A stretch of DNA of 64,000 nt from assembly GCF_001658005.1 (NCBI RefSeq), contig NZ_CP015986.1:1489501-1553500 (forward strand), read 5' to 3'. Source of the stretch: Sphingobium sp. EP60837 (GTDB lineage: Bacteria; Pseudomonadota; Alphaproteobacteria; Sphingomonadales; Sphingomonadaceae). Positions 34,027-42,389 of the stretch are shown one piece after another (position 1 is the first letter of the stretch; each line of letters opens with the position of its first letter). The translations under genes and the position numbers were made by a program. The notes beneath the pieces were generated by a model. It was not told the origin of the DNA. It searched no databases and saw nothing but the letters and a program-made list of their open reading frames with translations.

Positions 34027-34538
34027 CCGAGGTCTCCCGTCAGCAGCGCGTCGCGCGACAGCGCGGCGAGCCGAATCCAGCGCGCGCGCAGACAAGATTC
34101 GACATGGGTGATCGCCTCCCCCGCAGGCACCTCCCCGCGGTAGAGGTTGCGTACCAGCGCCTCCCGCAGTTCCGCTTCGCCCGAAAGCGCCGCGCGGTAG
34201 GCGGCCGAACGACCGCCCAAGGCGCTCACCATCCGGCCGATATGCTTGCCGACCACCACATCGCCAATGCCCTCCTGCCGGAGCTGCCCGTCCATGTCAT
34301 CGACGAACAACTCGGTCAGCCATACGCTTTCTTGGCTGGCGCCCAGCGCCTCCAGCCGCATCAGCACCTGCGCCAATATGGCGACGATCATGTCGAACCG
34401 GCCGTCGATCGTATCGGGCACCTTGCCTTCCAGATACCAATGCGGCTGACGTCCTTCATGAACGGTAGCCTGATAGAGCGGCTGCATCGCGTCCTTTGGG
34501 TCGCTGCGCGCAAACAGGCGCTGGAAGAGGTTGGGCAT
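34023..34538 (-). CDS. Ubiquinol-cytochrome c chaperone (CBP3-like)
   Basis: 171 residues from the ATG at 34536-34538 (MPNLFQRLFAR). Segments PLYQATVHEGRQPHWYLEGKVPDTIDGRFDMIV, ELFVDDMDGQLRQEGIGDVVVGKHIG and YRGEVP match the CBP3/UQCC1 family that assists cytochrome b insertion into the bc1 complex. It forms a translationally coupled pair with the DUF177 gene downstream, a conserved alphaproteobacterial arrangement. It is divergent from bamE. Confidence 0.86.
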   Translation of the reverse strand: MPNLFQRLFARSDPKDAMQPLYQATVHEGRQPHWYLEGKVPDTIDGRFDMIVAILAQVLMRLEALGASQESVWLTELFVDDMDGQLRQEGIGDVVVGKHIGRMVSALGGRSAAYRAALSGEAELREALVRNLYRGEVPAGEAITHVESCLRARWIRLAALSRDALLTGDLG

Positions 34539-34678
34539 GATGAAGCGGTTTCCTGGCTGAACGAAGCGGAGGCCCCCTTGCCGGGGCTCGCGCATTTCCA
34601 TATTGATCGCTGGGCCGCGCGATGCAATGGCGGCTTTGGTTTTCGCGTTTTCCGGGCTCGTCCCGGCAGGAGAAGTTC

Positions 34679-35185
34679 ATGCGTCTGTTCAGCCGACATC
34701 TGTTGCTTGCCGTCGGCCTCGGCGCGCTTGTCCTGGGCGCATCGGGCTGCACGCGCATCCGGACCCATCAGGGATATCAGGTGGACAAGCTGCTGGTCGA
34801 TTCGATCCAGCCCGGCGTCGATAACCGCGCATCGGTCGAAGGCACGTTGGGCCGTCCCAGCTTCACGGCGCAGTTTGGCGATCAGGACTGGTATTATGTG
34901 TCGCGCGACATGCGCGCCCTGGCTTTCTCCAATCCCAAGCCCGCGGCGCAGACCATTCTGCATGTCCGCTTCGACGCGGCGGGCAATGTGGTCGCTGTTG
35001 ATCGTATGGGCTTGGAGCAGGTCGCGAAAATCTCGCCCTCCGGCGACAAGACCCCCACGCTGGGCCGTCATCGCAGCCTGTTCGATGAGATTTTCGGAAA
35101 TATCGGCGCGGTGGGCGCCGGTGGTATGGGCGGGGCTGGCGGCGGCAGCAATACTGGCGGCGGCGGCGGTCCCAACGGCAGCTAA
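34679..35185 (+). CDS. bamE: Outer-membrane assembly lipoprotein BamE
   Basis: 168 residues from the ATG at 34679, preceded by AGGAGAAG. The lipobox LGASGC puts the lipidated Cys near residue 24. The SmpA/BamE core follows: QGYQVDKLLVDSIQPGVDNRASVEGTLGRPS and QDWYYVSR. BamE supports the BAM complex inserting beta-barrel proteins. The C-terminal tail is Gly-rich (residues about 140-168) and probably disordered, an addition not seen in E. coli. An upstream in-frame ATG at 34622 lacks a signal peptide and is less likely. Confidence 0.9.
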   Translation: MRLFSRHLLLAVGLGALVLGASGCTRIRTHQGYQVDKLLVDSIQPGVDNRASVEGTLGRPSFTAQFGDQDWYYVSRDMRALAFSNPKPAAQTILHVRFDAAGNVVAVDRMGLEQVAKISPSGDKTPTLGRHRSLFDEIFGNIGAVGAGGMGGAGGGSNTGGGGGPNGS

Positions 35186-35716
35186 GCGTTGGGCAAGTAC
35201 CTGACCCTTTTTCTCCGTTCATTACCGAACCGCAACGATGGACGCATGTAAATAGCGACTGTTGCTTAGAATCCACCATCTCCCGAGTCCCCCGAGCCTA
35301 ATGCAGCGCGACTGGCGCGGACATGGTTATTGGATGCGATCCAAGTCTTTGTTCTGGTTAAGAAAGCCAATTAATCTTGGCTATTAATAAATAGAGACTC
35401 GCAACCTTGCCGGGTGAGGCATATGCTTCCATCATGTCCTCTGCAGTAAGCCAAAAGTAGTATTTCAGGCGCTGCATCTATGACATAGTCAAAAGGGTTA
35501 GGATAAAATTTCCAAGCCTTAACAAACTGTTAGCGGATATTGTCACTAACTCGAAATTTCCGCTCGCAGGTCAGGACTCTGACGGCACAAATGTGCTAGT
35601 CATAAGTTGTTGAAAGAAAAAGAAAGGGTCGCACTGCAGGCATTTAGTCACTGGTCTTTCATGCTTCGTTTGGGGCCTGCTAACGAACGTGAAAGGGATC
35701 ATGAGGGGACTACCCA
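35186..35716. other. 531-base AT-rich non-coding region upstream of the LuxR-type regulator
   Basis: No supported ORF. Base composition is clearly more AT-rich than the flanks. Visible elements are a hairpin GCCAA-TTAATC-TTGGC at 35366-35381 followed by TATTAATAAATAG, and TTAA-N7-TTAG at 35519-35533, one base off a CtrA half-site pair. A purine-rich leader AAAGGGATCATGAGGGG ends just before the regulator ATG. It probably holds the bamE 3' end, the regulator promoter and a long leader. Confidence 0.5.
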
Positions 35717-36478
35717 ATGGCTTACCCAGTCAATGTGCGTCTGTTGTGCGGTAATGCAATCGTTCGAGAAGGTTTGAGCCGGATCCTTATGGATAGGGAT
35801 TTCCGGGTCTGCCAATATCCAAATATTGCCACTGCGCTCCAAAAGGTGGAGGTCCCGGAAGAAGACACCGGGCCATCCTTGCTACTGATAGATAATGGCA
35901 CTGAGGAGCTGGACGCGGACAGCGTTGAAGTCCTTCAGCGGCGATTCCCTTGCTCCTACCTGGTTGTCTTGTCCGACCGGTTTGACTTCCAGACTATGCT
36001 CAAGGCGTTCCGGCTGGGCGCGATGGGTTATATCATTAAGGAAATCAGCTGCGATCGCTTGGTTGCGACGCTGCAGCTGGTCGCGATGGGCGAACGGGTA
36101 CTCCCGCCGCAACTCGCCGACGAATTGCAGTCACGGCCGACGTTGACGGATGCGCTGGAAATAGAACGTCCAGTGGATGCGGCCAGCCTGTCGGATCGCG
36201 AGCTTGAAATCCTGCGCTGGCTCATCATGGGATGCCCCAACAAGGTCATCTCCAAGCGGATGGACATCAGCGAGGCGACGGTGAAGGTTCATGTGAAGGC
36301 CGTGCTGCGTAAGCTGCGCGTCAAGAACCGGACCCAGGCCGCGATCTGGGCGGCGAACCATGGTATGCGCGGCCGTGTGTCGGAAATCGAACCGGCTATC
36401 CCGGTGGAGGTCACCATCCCCCATCCGGCTCAGCTTCCGCCGCTCGAAAGGCTCGCGGCCCCCCTCAGCCGCGTCTGA
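35717..36478 (+). CDS. LuxR-family response regulator with atypical receiver
   Basis: 253 residues. The N-terminal 120 resemble a receiver domain with the phospho-acceptor position as Asp in LLLIDNG, Ser in VVLSDR and Lys in YIIKE. The acidic pair that normally binds Mg2+ near the N terminus is replaced (VRLLCGN), so phosphorylation is doubtful. The C-terminal LuxR helix-turn-helix (about 150-215) is intact: LSDRELEILRWLIMGCPNKVISKRMDISEATVKVHVKAVLRKL. A Pro-rich tail follows. No histidine kinase is adjacent. Confidence 0.85.
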   Translation: MAYPVNVRLLCGNAIVREGLSRILMDRDFRVCQYPNIATALQKVEVPEEDTGPSLLLIDNGTEELDADSVEVLQRRFPCSYLVVLSDRFDFQTMLKAFRLGAMGYIIKEISCDRLVATLQLVAMGERVLPPQLADELQSRPTLTDALEIERPVDAASLSDRELEILRWLIMGCPNKVISKRMDISEATVKVHVKAVLRKLRVKNRTQAAIWAANHGMRGRVSEIEPAIPVEVTIPHPAQLPPLERLAAPLSRV

Positions 36479-36485
36479 TATCGCC

Positions 36486-36506
36486 CGCGGCCCATAAAGG
36501 GCCGCG
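36486..36506 (+). terminator. GC-rich hairpin after the regulator
   Basis: Perfect stem CGCGGCCC / GGGCCGCG with ATAAA loop, eight bases after the stop codon, but without a T-run. It may stabilise the 3' end or act in rho-dependent termination. Confidence 0.5.
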
Positions 36507-36731
36507 GCGCTGCCCTCATGGTTAGAACTTACTTCAGATCGGCCGTCTCGGTTGAGGGGCGGCCGGCATCTCTGTGCCTGCCTGGCGCAGGGTTGCGGAG
36601 CTGGCCGACGCCACACTCTGGCACGGCCGCTCCGTAACCACATGGCGGCGAAAGATTGGGCGGCCTGTTGATCGGTTTGCAAAACTGCTATGCTTCCGCC
36701 GTCCAAGACTCACGGCAAAGGGAGAGGTCCC

Positions 36732-37364
36732 ATGGCCACGCGCTGGACCATCAAGGGCAAGGAATTCGTGCACTGCAACTGTTCCTACGGTTGCCCGTGC
36801 CAGTTCAATGCATTGCCCACACATGGTCATTGTCAGGCTATCGCTGCAATAGATATCGAGCAGGGGCATCATGACGAAACTGATCTATCCGGGCTGCGCA
36901 TTGGCCTGATCGTCGCTTGGCCAGGGCCGATCCATGAAGGCAATGGCCAGGCCGTGCCGATCGTCGATGAACGCGCCGATCTGCCTCAGCGCGAGGCGTT
37001 ACTGCGCATCATGAGCGGCCTCGACACCGTGCCTGGCGCCACTTTCTTCCAAGTTTTCTCCACCACCTTCACCAAGGTGCATGAACCTGTCTTTGCCCCT
37101 ATTGACCTGCGGGTCGATATAGACCGCCGATCCGCGCGGCTGGACATTCCAGGCTGGATCGACGCGCGTGGAGAACCGATCGTCAACCCGGTGACGGGGG
37201 AGGAGCATCGCGCGCGCATCAACCTGCCTCAGGGATTCGAATATGACGTCTGCGAAGTCGGCCGCGGCTGGGCGCGGACGCAGGGGCCGGTCGATGTGCA
37301 ACTCAGCGATTCCCATGCCCAATTTGCGCAACTGCACCTGACCGAGAGCGGCGTTGTCCACTAG
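36732..37364 (+). CDS. DUF1326 protein with N-terminal Cys cluster
   Basis: 210 residues from the ATG at 36732 (MATRWTIKG). Residues about 12-23 hold CNCSYGCPCQF, four cysteines in CxC and CxC pairs and a likely metal site. The rest has the DUF1326 pattern (GLIVAWPGPIHEGNG, DERADLPQREALLRI, IPGWIDARGEPIVNPVTGEEHRA). It is coupled by overlap to a DUF2182 membrane protein, the usual partner. No function is established for the family; a metal-related role is an inference. Confidence 0.78.
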   Translation: MATRWTIKGKEFVHCNCSYGCPCQFNALPTHGHCQAIAAIDIEQGHHDETDLSGLRIGLIVAWPGPIHEGNGQAVPIVDERADLPQREALLRIMSGLDTVPGATFFQVFSTTFTKVHEPVFAPIDLRVDIDRRSARLDIPGWIDARGEPIVNPVTGEEHRARINLPQGFEYDVCEVGRGWARTQGPVDVQLSDSHAQFAQLHLTESGVVH

Positions 37365-38190
37365 GCAGGCTTCCCCGCCCGGCCGGGCGGGGCTTGCCCT
37401 CAATCACCTGCTCTCCCGCCACAGCCTGATCGTCGGAGCCGCCTTGCTGGCGCTGGGGCTGATGGCCTGGGCATGGCTTCTGTCCCACCCCCATGCGCTC
37501 ATGGCTGACATGCCTGCGATGCCGGGCAGGGACATGGCTGGAATGGAGATGGGCGGCATGACCATGAGTGCCGATCCCTGGTCCTTCGCCTATCTGGCCA
37601 CGGCCTTCGCCATGTGGTCGGCCATGATGGTTGCGATGATGCTTCCCTCCGCCGCGCCGATGATCCTGCTCCATGCGCGGATCGACAGGTCCGACAGCGA
37701 GAGCATGCGGCTGCTGCACAGTCTTTTGTTCGTCGCTGCCTATGTCGCCCTGTGGACCGGATTCTCGGCCCTTGCCGCAGTCGCGCAGGCATTGCTGCTG
37801 CACAACGGCCTCTTGTCCGCCGCCACGCTTGCGCTCGACCAAAGAGGAGCTGCCTCGGCGCTTCTGCTGCTGGCAACCGCCTATGAGTTGACACCCGCCA
37901 AGCATCGTTGCCTCGAAAAATGCCAGTCGCCGCTCATCTTCATCCATCGCTATTGGAAGGCCGGCGCTGCGGGCGCATTCAGCCTCGGTATGCGGCATGG
38001 ACTTTATTGCGTGGGCTGCTGCTGGGCCTTGATGCTGCTGCTGTTCGCAGGCGGCGTCATGAACCTTGCCTGGATCGCTCCGCTCACCATCCTGGCCGCC
38101 ATTCAAAAGGTAGCGCCACCGCGCTGGCGGCTGCACCGCTGGACCGCGGCGCTGCTGCTCCTGCTCGCGGGCCTCCTCGCCATCCTGTGA
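37354..38190 (+). CDS. DUF2182 integral membrane protein (predicted metal-binding)
   Basis: 278 residues with about seven hydrophobic segments. It starts at a TTG (37354-37356) overlapping the DUF1326 stop, with GAGAG upstream. After the first helix a Met/His-rich loop carries about ten Met within some 25 residues (MADMPAMPGRDMAGMEM and MTM), followed by MWSAMMVAMMLPSAAPM. A Cys pair occurs in HRCLEKCQ and again in YCVGCCW. Methionine-rich outward loops usually bind Cu(I)/Ag(I), which fits the predicted metal-binding label; transport has not been shown. Confidence 0.78.
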   Translation: MSTRQASPPGRAGLALNHLLSRHSLIVGAALLALGLMAWAWLLSHPHALMADMPAMPGRDMAGMEMGGMTMSADPWSFAYLATAFAMWSAMMVAMMLPSAAPMILLHARIDRSDSESMRLLHSLLFVAAYVALWTGFSALAAVAQALLLHNGLLSAATLALDQRGAASALLLLATAYELTPAKHRCLEKCQSPLIFIHRYWKAGAAGAFSLGMRHGLYCVGCCWALMLLLFAGGVMNLAWIAPLTILAAIQKVAPPRWRLHRWTAALLLLLAGLLAIL

Positions 38191-38435
38191 CGCTTAAGAA
38201 CTGGCCGGTAGACGCCTGCCGCCTCCACCCCAGGTCTCGCGGGACTATGCCATCTGCACTCACTCACGCCAAAAACCGGATCGGCGAAAGCCGCACCGGA
38301 TGAGGTTTGAGGGTCTTATCGTCAGGCGACGGGAGATCGGATAATGAAAGCAGATTGCTGATCGCTGCCAGCGTGATCCCGATCATGGGCTCATCCGATC
38401 TACGACCCGCCCGGACCTGGTGTACGCGTCGCTCA
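38191..38435. other. Non-coding stretch at the start of the accessory region
   Basis: No supported gene. A short plus-strand peptide around 38420 (VYASLITDPESHLIEV) looks like the C-terminal motif of a glyoxalase-fold protein, but no upstream domain is present, so it is at most a remnant. The stretch runs into the 3' side of a decayed nucleoside hydrolase. Confidence 0.35.
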
Positions 38436-39217
38436 TCACCGATCCGGAGAGCCATCTGATTGAGGTCTTGTCACGCCTGAACCGATCCCAGAGGCACCCC
38501 TTGGAGCCTCGTCCGGCGAAGCGGCGAGTTCTTCCAATTCCGTGTTGGAAAACAGCATCTGCCGATAGGCATCACGCGGCACCTGCCAAATCTCGATGTC
38601 GGATTCGTTGAAGATTACTTGTGTGGCATCCGGATCGATGGAGAAATTGAACCCGATTTCGTCCGGCTGCGGGAGCGGGTTGGCAATGCCTTCATGCTCG
38701 CTGCCTTCAATCCCAGATGAGCTTAAAGTGCTGGCCAATCTGCGTTCCACAAGCCATGCGAGAGCCAGTTCGGTCAATCCCGCGCCCGGTGCATAGAAAA
38801 GCGGTTCGCTAACGTCGGTGCGCATAGCTTCCCGCACGATGGCTGACGAGGCAGGGCTGGGGGTCCATGACGTGCGTGACCGCATTGCCGCGTCAGCACC
38901 GGCTATTGGCTTATGTTTTCCATTAAGGTTCATGACCGTGAGCAGTTCGCGCGCCCGCGCGGCGCCATCGCTTGAGTCACGCCCGCTACTGAAATTGGCC
39001 GGGAGGTGAGAGCTGATTATCAGCGGAATATTCACGGATGACAAAGGTTATGGTGCGCCAGCTGCAACAAGCCATCTGGATCGCCCGCGAAATCATTGTC
39101 TAGGATGACGGGTGCAACTTTGCGTCCCTCATCAGTCCTAGCAGAGAAGCATGGTACCGAAGCTAGCGGCGAGAGCGAAGACTGAGCCGACAAAGCCCTG
39201 CGATGCACTTCAACCAC
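38436..39217 (-). pseudogene. Decayed nucleoside hydrolase, frameshifted
   Basis: Two frames on the minus strand together read as a nucleoside hydrolase. The upstream frame (39217 to about 39047) carries VILDNDFAGDPDGLLQLAHH, the Asp-rich calcium/ribose-binding start of the family (DNDFAGDPDG). The next frame (39044-38436) continues with IPLIISSHLPA, ARARELLTVMNLNGKHKPIAGAD and AREAMRTD-type sequence. The join is a single-base shift near 39045-39050. The C-terminal metal-binding part is missing, so it is also truncated. A sequencing error could explain the shift but not the lost end. Confidence 0.65.
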
Positions 39218-39636
39218 CTTCGTCTCCCCTGAAGTCTATGACGAATGCTGATGGCGAAAAAGTCGGAGGAGGCATAATATGGATTTTTAAAAGGGTATAG
39301 CTCTGCGCTATGCGTTGGCTAAATATATGAAGCAGCCCAATGCTTTATCTAAATGGCCAACCCACCGAACGCCCAGGAGGCACTTGTCATTTTGAGCTGC
39401 GGCCGGTCCGCTTTTGCATGCCATGCGCAAATTAGTGGCTTGATGTAGTTGTCCTTCGAATGGGTCGAAAGCCAACAGTCTTGATAGCAATCGACTTGGC
39501 TCGGACATGGAGGGTTTCGTAGATCAGCAGCGACCCTGCCGCAATGTGTGCGTCCGCCTTCGGCAAGATCTTCAGCAGATCGCACGGCGTTCAGCGAAAT
39601 TGAAGGTGGAGTACCGCTCGGCCGGTTGACCTACCA
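39218..39636. other. Non-coding debris, possible adenosine deaminase trace
   Basis: No intact gene. On the minus strand, around 39580-39480, one frame reads DLLKILPKADAHIAAGSLL then IYETLHVRAKSIAI. This resembles the start of adenosine deaminases (LPKAELHxHLEGSL, with the metal His). It has no start codon and a stop soon follows. With the neighbouring nucleoside hydrolase trace this suggests a lost purine-salvage pair, but the match is short. Confidence 0.3.
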
Positions 39637-39666
39637 CTTGTATGAGTATATTTGCTTGTATGAGTA
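39637..39666 (+). repeat. Tandem 12-bp repeat, possible operator of the sugar-acid operon
   Basis: CTTGTATGAGTA occurs perfectly at 39637-39648 and again at 39655-39666, with a six-base spacer (18-bp period, near two helical turns). It lies 156 bases before the aldehyde dehydrogenase start and is AT-rich compared with its surroundings. A same-face pair of sites is a good candidate for the GntR-type regulator encoded at 42390. Confidence 0.6.
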
Positions 39667-39822
39667 AATCAGCTCCTGAGCCTTCATGGTGAACGGAGCC
39701 GAACGACCGTGGCGATCTTCATGGCCATATTCGTCCAACATTGATGCCATTCTGCCGCTGACATCATTGCCAAGGGGCGGTGGCCCGCCTCGGAATTGCT
39801 GAAATAATCTGGAGATTCACTT

Positions 39823-41388
39823 TTGATCGATGGTAGCATCCTGATCGGCGGCGAAAGCCGTCAGCGCGAGCCAAGATTTCAGGGCTTCGATGCGGCAAGC
39901 GGCGTGGCACGCGCCCAAAGTTTTTCCAGCGCGGGGAAGGAGGATCTGGCCGACGCCTGCAGGCTGGCTGCAAACGCTGCGGAAAGCTTCGCCATGCTCA
40001 GTCCCGAAACTCGTGCCGGCTTTATGGAGGCGGTCGCGCAGGAGATCGAAGCGATTGGCGACGATCTGATCCTCAACGCCATGGGTGAGAGCGGCCTGCC
40101 GCGTGCGCGACTGGAAGGCGAGCGCGCGCGTACTATCAACCAGCTCCGCCTTTTCGCGTCCGAAGTTCGCGTGGGCCTGTGGCTCGACATAACGATCGAT
40201 TCCGCGCTTCCTGATCGCGTCCCGCCACGGCCTGACCTGCGCCGTATGAATGTGCCGCTCGGCCCCGTCGCGGTTTTCGGCGCATCGAATTTCCCCCTCG
40301 CCTTTTCCGTTGCCGGCGGCGACACCGCCTCCGCCTTCGCGGCTGGGTGTCCAGTAGTCGTGAAGGGCCACCCTGCGCATCCGGCCACCGGGGAGCTTGT
40401 CGCGCGGGCTATCGTGCGAGCGGTTCTCGGGTGCGGCCTTCATCCCGGAACCTTCTCCTACTTGCCGGGCGCATCTCACGAACTGGGCAGTGCGCTTGTG
40501 GCTGATTCGCGCATCAAGGCGGTTGGTTTCACCGGCTCGCGTTCTGGCGGACTGGCGCTCGCGGCTATAGCGGCAAAGCGGCAGGAGCCCATTCCAGTCT
40601 ACGCGGAAATGAGCTCCATCAACCCTGTCATACTCATGCCCCACGCCCTTAAGACGCGCGGCGAAGCTCTCGCTGCAGCCTTTGTGGGATCACTGACCCT
40701 CGGTGCGGGTCAGTTCTGCACAAATCCTGGAATCGTGATCGCTCTTGAAGGACCTGATCTCAACCGCTTCCTCGCCGCCGCGAAAGCCGCTGTCACATCC
40801 GCATCACCCCAAGTGATGCTGACGCCCGCTATTCGCACCGCCTATTCGAAAGGGGTCGCCGCATTGCGCGACAATCCTGGCGCCGATTTGCTGGCAGTCG
40901 GACCCGACGATGCAACTTGCGGCAGCGCCGCTTTGTTCGCCACCAGCGCCGAAGCTTTCGTCAGCGACGCCGCCCTGCGCGAGGAGGTGTTCGGCGCATC
41001 GTCGGTGGTGATCCGGTGCAAGGATGCCGATGCGATGGCGCAGGCGATCAAGGGGCTAGAAGGACAGCTGACAGCCACGATCCACCTCGACGCGGAAGAT
41101 GAGGCAGCCGCTTTGCGCGTCCTGCCCCTCCTCCAGGCGAAGGCTGGTCGTGTGCTTGCCAATGGATGGCCGACCGGCGTCGAGGTAAGCTGGGCAATGG
41201 TCCATGGCGGTCCCTACCCTGCGACCACGGATGGGCGCACCACGTCCGTCGGCACCTTGGCGATGGCGCGCTTCCTGCGGCCGGTCTGCTATCAGGACAT
41301 GGCTGACGCGCTGCTGCCGCCCCCGCTGCAAGAGGCCAATCCGTGGAAACTACCCCGTCGTCTCAATGGTGCGAAGGAGGCCGCATGA
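39823..41388 (+). CDS. Aldehyde dehydrogenase, probable alpha-ketoglutarate semialdehyde dehydrogenase
   Basis: 521 residues of the ALDH superfamily (KGSADH-like). Catalytic Cys in LGAGQFCTNPG and Glu in YAEMSSINPVIL; the NAD(P) loop is FTGSRSGG. This branch oxidises 2-ketoglutarate semialdehyde to 2-ketoglutarate, the last step of oxidative pentose and glucarate/galactarate pathways. I accept the TTG at 39823, with GGAG eight bases before it. It overlaps the AraD1-like gene by four bases, which supports the pentose/sugar-acid role. Confidence 0.85.
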   Translation: MIDGSILIGGESRQREPRFQGFDAASGVARAQSFSSAGKEDLADACRLAANAAESFAMLSPETRAGFMEAVAQEIEAIGDDLILNAMGESGLPRARLEGERARTINQLRLFASEVRVGLWLDITIDSALPDRVPPRPDLRRMNVPLGPVAVFGASNFPLAFSVAGGDTASAFAAGCPVVVKGHPAHPATGELVARAIVRAVLGCGLHPGTFSYLPGASHELGSALVADSRIKAVGFTGSRSGGLALAAIAAKRQEPIPVYAEMSSINPVILMPHALKTRGEALAAAFVGSLTLGAGQFCTNPGIVIALEGPDLNRFLAAAKAAVTSASPQVMLTPAIRTAYSKGVAALRDNPGADLLAVGPDDATCGSAALFATSAEAFVSDAALREEVFGASSVVIRCKDADAMAQAIKGLEGQLTATIHLDAEDEAAALRVLPLLQAKAGRVLANGWPTGVEVSWAMVHGGPYPATTDGRTTSVGTLAMARFLRPVCYQDMADALLPPPLQEANPWKLPRRLNGAKEAA

Positions 41389-42362
41389 TACGCTCGCTGA
41401 TACAATTCACCGATGGCGCGGGGCGGGGGGTGGCCGCGCTCAATGCGGACGGCGAGACGCATCGGCTGGTCGCGGTCTCATCCATCCGCAGCCTGGCGCT
41501 TGATGCCATCGCGGCGGGCGTCACGCTGCTGGAACGCGCCAATGCCTGCCGCGGGAATCGGATTTCACTTGAAGGAGTGACCATCCTGCCACCGATTGAT
41601 CATCCGGACCCAGCGCATCTGATGATAAGCGGCACGGGCCTGACGCATCTGGGGTCGGCCGAAGGGCGCGATAAGATGCACAAGGCCGCTGCGGCAGGAC
41701 ATGCCACCGACAGCATGCGCATGTTCCTGATGGGCGAAGAAGGCGGAAAGCCCGATCCCGATCAGGAAGGGGTGCAGCCGGAATGGTTCTACAAGGGTGA
41801 CGGATCGATTCTCGTCTTGCCAGGCAATCCTTTCGCCATGCCGTCCTTTGCAGGTGACGGCGGGGAAGAGCCGGAGATTGCGGGCATTTACCTGAACGGT
41901 CCTGACGGTACGCCCTTCCGCCTCGGCTTCGCTCTGGGAAATGAATTTTCCGACCATGTGACGGAGAGGGTTAATTATCTGTGGCTTGCCCATAGTAAGC
42001 TTCGGCAGGCGGCACTGGGCCCGGAACTGCTGCTGGGCGAATTGCCCGCGGACATTCGTGGCTCCAGCCGCATACTGCGCGATGGCGCAACGCTGTGGGA
42101 GCGGCCGTTCCTGTCAGGCGAAGCGAACATGTCGCACAGCATCGCAAATCTCGAGCATCATCATTTTAAATATCAGCAATTCCGGCGGCCAGGCGATGTC
42201 CACGTGCATTTCTTCGGAACCGCCACACTCTCCTTCACCGACAAGGTAGAGACGCAGCCGGGAGATGTGTTCGAAGTCATGGCCGATTGCTTCACCTTGC
42301 CCGCCCGGAATCCGCTGATCCGTGCAGCGGACGAAGGCTTGGCAAGGGTGAGGGCGCTTTGA
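41385..42362 (+). CDS. AraD1-type fumarylacetoacetate hydrolase-fold dehydratase
   Basis: 325 residues from the ATG at 41385, inside the ATGA overlap with the upstream dehydrogenase. The C-terminal FAH-like domain has LGFALGNEFSDHVTE, GSSRILRDGATLWERPFLSGEANMSHSIANLEHHHFKYQQFRRPGDVHVHFFGT. The AraD1 family belongs to oxidative L-arabinose/D-xylose type pathways (2-keto-3-deoxy sugar acid dehydration). The next dehydrogenase step is encoded just upstream, so the pair would turn a 2-keto-3-deoxypentonate into 2-ketoglutarate. Confidence 0.8.
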   Translation: MIRSLIQFTDGAGRGVAALNADGETHRLVAVSSIRSLALDAIAAGVTLLERANACRGNRISLEGVTILPPIDHPDPAHLMISGTGLTHLGSAEGRDKMHKAAAAGHATDSMRMFLMGEEGGKPDPDQEGVQPEWFYKGDGSILVLPGNPFAMPSFAGDGGEEPEIAGIYLNGPDGTPFRLGFALGNEFSDHVTERVNYLWLAHSKLRQAALGPELLLGELPADIRGSSRILRDGATLWERPFLSGEANMSHSIANLEHHHFKYQQFRRPGDVHVHFFGTATLSFTDKVETQPGDVFEVMADCFTLPARNPLIRAADEGLARVRAL

Positions 42363-42389
42363 CCGGTTCATTGCAGAGGGGCTGAGCGC

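Noticed and set aside
38420..38611. Glyoxalase-like peptide VYASLITDPESHLIEV on the plus strand
   Set aside because: Only one motif, no domain before it, and it overlaps a better-supported hydrolase remnant on the other strand.
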